Of a stretch of 6,505 nt of DNA, positions 1 to 6,505 are shown piece by piece. This DNA is from Pseudomonadota bacterium (GTDB lineage: Bacteria; Pseudomonadota; Gammaproteobacteria; Xanthomonadales; Xanthomonadaceae). Each line of letters begins with the position of its first letter. Position 1 is the stretch's first letter. The translations under genes were made by a program, and so were the position numbers. The notes beneath the pieces are model-generated. The model did not search any database and was not told the origin of the DNA. It was given only the letters and a program-made list of their open reading frames with translations. Location of the stretch: contig JAEXTE010000035.1 of the NCBI GenBank assembly GCA_023453655.1, positions 1 through 6,505 on the forward strand. Direction: 5' to 3'.

Positions 1-655
<655 letters not shown>

Positions 656-680
656 CTAAGTGAATTCTGTGGTGGCGCGG

Positions 681-1544
681 TCAGACCGCCGCCGCGCCGC
701 CGACGATTTCGGAGATTTCCTGGGTGATCGCCGCCTGGCGGGCCTTGTTGTAGACCAGGTTGAGCGTGTCGATCAGCTTGGTGGCGTTGTCGCTGGCCGA
801 CTTCATCGCCACCATGCGCGCCGCGTGCTCGGACGCCACGTTCTCCATCACCGCCTGGTACACGAGCGACTCGATGTAGCGGGTCAGCACGTGCTCCAGC
901 ACGCCTTCGGCGTCGGGCTCGTAGATGTAGTCCCAGTCGTGCCTGGCGACCGTGGTTTCCGCCGCCGGCAGCGGCAGCAACTGGTCGAACGCGGCGCGCT
1001 GGACCATGGTGTTGACGAAGTCGTTGTAGACCAGGAAGACCTTGTCCACCTTGCCCGCGTCGTAGGCCTCGAGCATCACCTGGACCACGCCGACCAGCTG
1101 CTCGACCTCGGGCTGGTCGCCAAGGTGGGTCACGCTGGCCAGCATGTTGACCTTGAGCCGGCGGAAGAACACCGCCGCCTTCTGGCCGATGGTGACCACG
1201 TCGACCTCGACGCCCTTGTCCTGCCACTGGCGGATCTCGACCAGCAGCTTGCGGAACAGGTTGTTGTTGAGGCCGCCGGCCAGGCCGCGGTCGGACGAGA
1301 CGATCACGTAGCCGACGCGCCCGATGTCCTTGCGCTCGACCAGGTAGGGGTGCTGGAACTCGGTGTTCGCCTGCGCGAGGTGGCCGATGATCTGCTTCAT
1401 CGCGCGCGCGTACGGGCGCGAGGCCTTCATCCGGTCCTGCGCCTTGCGGATCTTCGAGGCCGAGACCATCTCCAGCGCGCGCGTCACCTTGCGGGTGTTC
1501 TGCACGCTCTTGATCTTGGTCTTGATTTCCCTGCCGCCTGCCAT
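681..1544 (-). CDS. atpG: F1 ATP synthase subunit gamma
   Basis: This is the central rotor shaft of F1. It turns inside the alpha3beta3 head and links c-ring rotation to catalysis. The protein has 287 residues, the same as my recollection of E. coli gamma. The N-terminal helix starts [20 protein letters not shown] and runs through [14 protein letters not shown]. The Rossmann-like middle domain carries [15 protein letters not shown] near residues 85-100. The C-terminal helix carries the family signature, ending [15 protein letters not shown]. The ATG at 1542-1544 has only a moderate upstream GGGAAG, 6 bases away. The gene lies 93 bases after atpA, across a hairpin-rich gap, and 37 bases before atpD. 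Nothing is missing or broken. Confidence 0.98.
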   Translation of the reverse strand: MAGGREIKTKIKSVQNTRKVTRALEMVSASKIRKAQDRMKASRPYARAMKQIIGHLAQANTEFQHPYLVERKDIGRVGYVIVSSDRGLAGGLNNNLFRKLLVEIRQWQDKGVEVDVVTIGQKAAVFFRRLKVNMLASVTHLGDQPEVEQLVGVVQVMLEAYDAGKVDKVFLVYNDFVNTMVQRAAFDQLLPLPAAETTVARHDWDYIYEPDAEGVLEHVLTRYIESLVYQAVMENVASEHAARMVAMKSASDNATKLIDTLNLVYNKARQAAITQEISEIVGGAAAV

Positions 1545-1560
1545 CTCGTTCTTCCCGTGG

Positions 1561-1623
1561 GGCGGGCCGGGGCCCGCCGTTGCGAATCGTCGCCCGCTAC
1601 GCCGAGGCGGGCCTGCGCCCGCC
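1561..1623 (-). repeat. Cluster of GC-rich inverted repeats between atpA and atpG
   Basis: The 93-base gap between the atpA stop and the atpG start holds three possible stem-loops. One is a perfect 8-base inverted repeat, 1561-1568 against 1571-1578 (ggcgggcc / ggcccgcc), centred on 2 bases. A second pairs 1606-1612 with 1617-1623 (7 bp, 4-base loop). A third pairs 1592-1597 with 1607-1612 (6 bp, 9-base loop). The last two share the segment 1607-1612, so they exclude each other. No T-run follows on the minus strand, so this is not a classic terminator. It may instead affect mRNA processing or ribosome access to atpG; that is inference. Confidence 0.6.
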
Positions 1624-1637
1624 GCGCGCTCCGGCCG

Positions 1638-3203
<1,566 letters not shown>

Positions 3204-3210
3204 TGCTTCG

Positions 3211-3216
3211 TTTCCT
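3211..3216 (-). promoter_or_regulatory. Ribosome binding site of atpA (decides the start)
   Basis: AGGAAA on the minus strand lies 7 bases upstream of the ATG at 3201-3203. It falls between two in-frame ATGs, so it supports the downstream one. The upstream ATG at 3222-3224 has no comparable purine-rich motif ahead of it. Confidence 0.8.
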
Positions 3217-3223
3217 GGTCGCA

Positions 3224-3304
3224 TGCCGCGATGGGCGGCACTCGGATTTCTGTATTGGTTCGTGACTGGCGATCGTGGCCGGTGGTCGGGGGCTGGATCA
3301 GCCC
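3224..3304 (-). repeat. Two small stem-loops in the atpH-atpA gap
   Basis: The 137-base gap 3204-3340 has no gene. It holds tgccgc/gcggca (3224-3229 with 3235-3240, 5-base loop), ending 7 bases upstream of the atpA ribosome site. It also holds gggctg/cagccc (3290-3295 with 3299-3304, 3-base loop). Neither is followed by a T-run on the minus strand. The stretch around 3241-3265 is somewhat AT-richer, but I find no convincing promoter there. Both stems are short enough to arise by chance in GC-rich DNA. Confidence 0.4.
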
Positions 3305-3340
3305 TTCCGGACGCCGCCTGACGAGTCGCGAATCACGGCT

Positions 3341-3868
3341 TCAGCCCGCCAGCGCCGACTGCAGGCGCGAGAGCCGGCCGCGCAGCGAGCCGTCGATGAC
3401 CACGTCGCCCGCATCGATGACCGCGCCGCCGATCAGCGACTCGTCGATCGCCGTCTCGACCTCGACCTCGCGGCCGAAGCGCTTGCGCAGCGCCGCGCGG
3501 ATGCTCTCGAGTTCGCCGTCCGGCAGCGCCAGCGCCGAGGTGACCTTGGCGCGCACGACGCGTTCGGCCTCGGCGCGCAGTTCCTCGAACAGGCCGGCGA
3601 TCTCCGGCAGCAGGCCGATGCGGCGGTTGTCGGCCAGCAGCGACAGGTAGTCGTTGAAGCCGGCCAGTTCCGCCTGCGGCGCCAGCAGCGACACCGCCTG
3701 CTCGCGGGTCAGCGCAGGGTGGCCGAGGACGGCCGACGCCTGCGGATCGGCCGCGATGCGCGCCGAGAACGCCAGCGCCTGCGACCAGGCCGCGAGCGCA
3801 CCGGCGTCCCGCGCCATCAGGAAGGCGGCGCGGGCGTAGGGACGGGCGAGCGTGAGGGCCTGGCTCAT
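3341..3868 (-). CDS. atpH: F1 ATP synthase subunit delta (OSCP family)
   Basis: This is the stator connector that sits on top of F1 and ties the alpha N-termini to the b dimer, so the head does not turn with the rotor. The protein has 175 residues, normal for the family. The N-terminal helical domain begins MSQALTLARPYARAAF. The C-terminal stretch, about residues 144-175, carries the OSCP/delta signature as SLIGGAVIDAGDVVIDGSLR followed by GRLSRLQSAL. The ATG at 3866-3868 comes only 4 bases after the atpF stop codon. The nearest purine-rich ribosome site (AGAGG) lies inside the last atpF codons, about 12 bases away, so translation is probably coupled to atpF. The reading frame is open upstream of this ATG, but that extension overlaps atpF and does not resemble delta. 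Confidence 0.97.
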   Translation of the reverse strand: MSQALTLARPYARAAFLMARDAGALAAWSQALAFSARIAADPQASAVLGHPALTREQAVSLLAPQAELAGFNDYLSLLADNRRIGLLPEIAGLFEELRAEAERVVRAKVTSALALPDGELESIRAALRKRFGREVEVETAIDESLIGGAVIDAGDVVIDGSLRGRLSRLQSALAG

Positions 3869-3872
3869 CGGA

Positions 3873-4358
3873 TCAGCCCGCCTCTGCCGCCAGCTGGCCG
3901 GCCAGCTCGTCGAGCAGCGCCTTGTGGGCGTTGGCGTCGATCTCGCGGCGCAGCAGCTTCTCGGCGCCGGCCACGGCCAGCGTGGACACCTGGCGACGCA
4001 GGTCCTCGCGCGCACGGGTGGTGGCGGCTTCGATCTCGGCCTGGGTGGCGGCCTTCAGGCGCGCGGCTTCCAGCAGCGCCTCGGCCTTGGCGGCGTCGAC
4101 GATCTGGTTGGCGCGCTGGTGGGCGTGCTCGATGATCTCGTTGGCCTTGGCGCGGGCCGCCTTGAGCTCCTCGGCGACCTTTTCCTCGGCCTGCGCCAGG
4201 TTCTTCTGGGCGTGGTCGGCGGCCGCGAGGCCTTCGGCGATCTTCTTCTGGCGCTCTTCGATCGCCGCCAGCAGCGGCGGCCAGATCTTGCTGGCGATCA
4301 GCCAGATCAGGGCGGCGAACGCCAGGGCCTGGGCGATTAGGGTCAGATTGAGGTTCAT
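3873..4358 (-). CDS. atpF: Fo ATP synthase subunit b
   Basis: This is the peripheral stalk subunit: two copies anchor in the inner membrane and reach up to delta and alpha as a coiled coil. The protein has 161 residues, slightly above the usual 156. One membrane helix spans about residues 5-25 ([20 protein letters not shown]). The tether [12 protein letters not shown] follows at 33-44, with Arg36 where E. coli b has its conserved Arg36. A long charged, Ala-rich helix covers about 45-140, and the conserved [11 protein letters not shown] is at 131-141. The ATG at 4356-4358 has only a weak upstream AGGCAGAG. The gene lies 116 bases after atpE, across a hairpin-rich spacer, and 4 bases before atpH. 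Confidence 0.97.
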   Translation of the reverse strand: MNLNLTLIAQALAFAALIWLIASKIWPPLLAAIEERQKKIAEGLAAADHAQKNLAQAEEKVAEELKAARAKANEIIEHAHQRANQIVDAAKAEALLEAARLKAATQAEIEAATTRAREDLRRQVSTLAVAGAEKLLRREIDANAHKALLDELAGQLAAEAG

Positions 4359-4388
4359 TGGTGCGCTCTGCCTGTACTCAGGGCGCCG

Positions 4389-4472
4389 CCGGCCGGATGG
4401 CCGGGGCTACCCACATGCCGCCAAGCGGACCGCGAGGTCCGCCCGGGGGCGCCGTCGGTTCCGGGAACCGAC
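4389..4472 (-). repeat. Three stem-loops in the atpE-atpF gap
   Basis: The 116-base spacer 4359-4474 holds a row of perfect inverted repeats. The first is 4454-4462 with 4464-4472 (gtcggttcc / ggaaccgac, 9 bases, one central base), starting 2 bases past the atpE stop. The second is 4425-4431 with 4436-4442 (gcggacc / ggtccgc, 7 bp, 4-base loop). The third is 4389-4394 with 4399-4404 (ccggcc / ggccgg, 6 bp, 4-base loop). Two ggcgcc copies (4382-4387 and 4448-4453) could pair and enclose the last two stems. There is no T-run on the minus strand, so this is not a standard terminator. Since c is needed in many more copies than b, a role in mRNA stability or partial read-through is plausible but unproven. 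Confidence 0.7.
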
Positions 4473-4474
4473 AG

Positions 4475-5615
<1,141 letters not shown>

Positions 5616-5649
5616 GTCTCGACTCGTCCTGTAGATGACTGCTTCTGGA

Positions 5650-6015
5650 TCAACGCCACGCCAGCGCCACGATCTGCGCCACCAGTGCGACCAGGGTTCC
5701 GGCCAGCACCGCCAATGCAGGCCAGCCGGCCCATGCCACTGCCGCCAGCAACACGGCGACCACCACCACCCACTTCGCCAGCATCGCGGCCATCAGCCGC
5801 AGCAGCGCCGTGGTGCCGGGACCGACACCGCCGCCCAGCGCCAGGCGCGTGGACAGCCAGCCCCCGGCGATGACCGCGACCCCGCCGGCCAGCACCCCCA
5901 GCGACCACTCCACGCCCTGCACGAGGGCGGCGACCGCGGCGAGCCCTGTCGCGATCGCCTGTGGCGCCACTGCCCGCGCGATGGCGCGCCGGTGAGCGGA
6001 GATGGGATCGCGCAA
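5650..6015 (-). CDS. atpI: ATP synthase subunit I (AtpI), assembly helper
   Basis: This is a small hydrophobic inner-membrane protein encoded at the head of many bacterial atp operons. In other bacteria AtpI is reported to help c-ring assembly and is not a part of the finished enzyme. The protein has 121 residues and about four membrane segments (roughly 17-33, 37-59, 74-95, 98-119), with a basic N-terminus MRDPISAHRRAIARAV. Identification rests on position, size and hydropathy more than on sequence motifs, since the family is poorly conserved. The start appears to be TTG at 6013-6015, supported by AGAGG 8 bases upstream (6024-6028). There is no in-frame ATG near the N-terminus. A GTG at codon 16 is the alternative but lacks a ribosome site. 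It is the first gene after the promoter at 6078-6107. Confidence 0.85.
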   Translation of the reverse strand: MRDPISAHRRAIARAVAPQAIATGLAAVAALVQGVEWSLGVLAGGVAVIAGGWLSTRLALGGGVGPGTTALLRLMAAMLAKWVVVVAVLLAAVAWAGWPALAVLAGTLVALVAQIVALAWR

Positions 6016-6023
6016 AGCCCGTG

Positions 6024-6028
6024 CCTCT
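6024..6028 (-). promoter_or_regulatory. Ribosome binding site of atpI (supports TTG start)
   Basis: AGAGG on the minus strand lies 8 bases upstream of the TTG at 6013-6015. The only other plausible start, the GTG at codon 16, has no purine-rich motif in front of it. This is the main reason to accept TTG. Confidence 0.6.
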
Positions 6029-6077
6029 GGTCGTCGGAGGGTCGGCCGAAAAGGAAACGGCCCGGCAAAGCCGCAAA

Positions 6078-6107
6078 ATTATAGCAAGGGCGGCTTTTGA
6101 ACGGCAA
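6078..6107 (-). promoter_or_regulatory. Sigma70-type promoter of the atp operon with extended -10
   Basis: On the minus strand a perfect -10 hexamer TATAAT (6078-6083) is preceded by TGC (6084-6086), giving the extended -10 form TGnTATAAT. A -35-like TTGCCG (4 of 6 bases matching TTGACA) lies at 6102-6107, with an 18-base spacer. Transcription would start near 6071, leaving an untranslated leader of about 55 bases before atpI. That leader can form a 5-bp stem (6044-6048 with 6058-6062). This is the only near-consensus promoter I find in the window, which suggests the operon is transcribed mainly from here. Confidence 0.85.
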
Positions 6108-6180
6108 TGTGTTGCAGCGCACAACCTGAAGCGCCGGTCGGAATCGGTCGCGAGGGCAGCGGGACCGATGAGGCCGACGT

Positions 6181-6204
6181 CGCCCCCGGGAACTTCCCCG
6201 GGCG
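6181..6204. repeat. Imperfect GC-rich inverted repeat
   Basis: The outer arms cgccc/gggcg (6181-6185 with 6200-6204) and the inner arms gggaa/ttccc (6188-6192 with 6194-6198) are separated by a small 2-by-1 internal loop. It could be a protein-binding site upstream of the atp promoter, or one stem of a structured RNA ending at the terminator at 6260-6289. The sequence alone does not decide between them. Confidence 0.5.
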
Positions 6205-6259
6205 GTCCGGGTCCACCCATGCAGGCCCGCGATCACCCTCGTCGATCCCCCGGGCCACC

Positions 6260-6289
6260 AAGCCCCGGCCCGTGCCGGGGCTTTCTTTT
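6260..6289 (+). terminator. Rho-independent terminator, plus strand
   Basis: A perfect 10-bp stem (aagccccggc 6260-6269 with gccggggctt 6274-6283) closes a 4-base loop (ccgt). The T-rich tract tttctttt follows, overlapping the end of the stem. On the minus strand the stem is not followed by T's, so it works for plus-strand transcripts only. No plus-strand gene ends just before it, which leaves its transcript unexplained. Confidence 0.88.
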
Positions 6290-6429
6290 GACACGCCCGG
6301 GCATCGACCTGGACGGCAGGGCTCGAGTCCGACCCTTACGGCAATGGTCCTGCGTCGGCATGGGCTCCGATCGGAGGCCACCGCAGCGCGGGGGTGCCGG
6401 TCGCGAGAGCCGCGCGCTGGCAGTCGGGG

Positions 6430-6466
6430 CTCGCGGGAAGCAGAACATGGATGTTCTGCGCGCGAG
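6430..6466. repeat. Long inverted repeat around gcagaacat-gg-atgttctgc
   Basis: A perfect 9-base inverted repeat (gcagaacat 6440-6448, atgttctgc 6451-6459, 2-base centre) is extended by a second pair, ctcgcg (6430-6435) with cgcgag (6461-6466). The two pairs are separated by an asymmetric internal loop (ggaa against g). In total 15 bp can pair. It lies in non-coding DNA and has no T-tract. It could be a dispersed palindromic element of the REP type or an operator; whether it recurs in the genome cannot be seen here. Confidence 0.75.
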
Positions 6467-6505
6467 TCGGAGCAGGGGTGAGCGTGGATCGCTTGCGCGG
6501 CATGC

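Larger units (their letters stand above)
6108..6505. other. Upstream region without a convincing gene
   Basis: About 400 bases separate the operon promoter from the window edge. Open frames on both strands run straight through the terminator and the palindromes, and give Arg/Pro/Ser/Gly-rich proteins unlike any family I know, so I call no protein gene. The region carries an imperfect inverted repeat (6181-6204), a 6-bp pairing 6224-6229 with 6251-6256, a plus-strand terminator (6260-6289), a 12-base palindrome ctccgatcggag (6365-6376) and a long inverted repeat (6430-6466). Confidence 0.6.

Noticed and set aside
3204..3224. Seven-residue N-terminal extension of alpha from the ATG at 3222-3224
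   Set aside because: The clear ribosome site AGGAAA lies inside it, and relatives start at the downstream MATT.
3869..4015. N-terminal extension of delta reaching into atpF
   Set aside because: It is just an open frame overlapping atpF, and its translation does not resemble delta before MSQALTLARPYARAAF.
4389..4472. Intrinsic terminator between atpE and atpF
   Set aside because: The stems are real, but none has a T-run on the transcribed strand, and the essential downstream genes rely on read-through.
6224..6260. tRNA-like 3' end (GGGCCACCA) before the terminator
   Set aside because: There is no T-loop TTCGA motif with a paired stem and no matching acceptor 5' strand at tRNA distance. The 6-bp pairing here fits a simple stem-loop.
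6233..6448. Minus-strand open frame of 71 codons
   Set aside because: It crosses both the terminator stem and part of the long palindrome, and no known family or ribosome site supports it.
6107..6481. Plus-strand open frame of 124 codons
   Set aside because: It reads straight through the terminator at 6260-6289 and the palindrome, has no ribosome site that convinces me, and has Ser/Gly/Pro/Arg-rich composition.

Overview
The window holds most of an F1Fo ATP synthase (atp) operon, read entirely on the minus strand. In transcription order it runs atpI, atpB, atpE, atpF, atpH, atpA, atpG, atpD. Only the first 214 codons of atpD are present; the rest of it, and presumably atpC, lie beyond base 1. 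The DNA is GC-rich with strong G/C preference at third codon positions. The gene order and protein sequences (a 287-residue gamma with the gammaproteobacterial C-terminus, alpha starting [10 protein letters not shown], beta starting [20 protein letters not shown]) point to a gammaproteobacterium of the Xanthomonadales/Lysobacteraceae type, for example a Lysobacter- or Luteimonas-like organism. This placement is from memory of family sequences, not from a search.

Layout from right to left: 6108-6505 has no convincing gene but carries a strong plus-strand Rho-independent terminator (6260-6289) with no obvious gene feeding it, several inverted repeats, and a notable palindrome at 6430-6466. A near-consensus extended -10 promoter (6078-6107) faces atpI. 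Then come atpI (assembly helper, probable TTG start), the Fo genes atpB (a), atpE (c) and atpF (b), and the F1 genes atpH (delta), atpA (alpha), atpG (gamma) and atpD (beta).

Together a, b and c form the membrane proton channel and rotor ring. Alpha, beta and gamma form the catalytic head and rotor shaft, and delta with b forms the stator. The key residues are present: a-Arg199, c-Asp67, the P-loops of alpha and beta, and the alpha arginine finger Arg384. The enzyme therefore looks functional and, from the c-subunit site, proton-coupled.

I see no previously undescribed multi-gene system here; this is a housekeeping operon. The points worth a second look are small: a Cys in place of the near-invariant Gly of the beta VYGQ motif at the window edge, short insertions in alpha and beta, stem-loops in the three widest intergenic gaps, a weak hairpin that shows the atpE Shine-Dalgarno in its loop, and a possible small RNA upstream of the operon.
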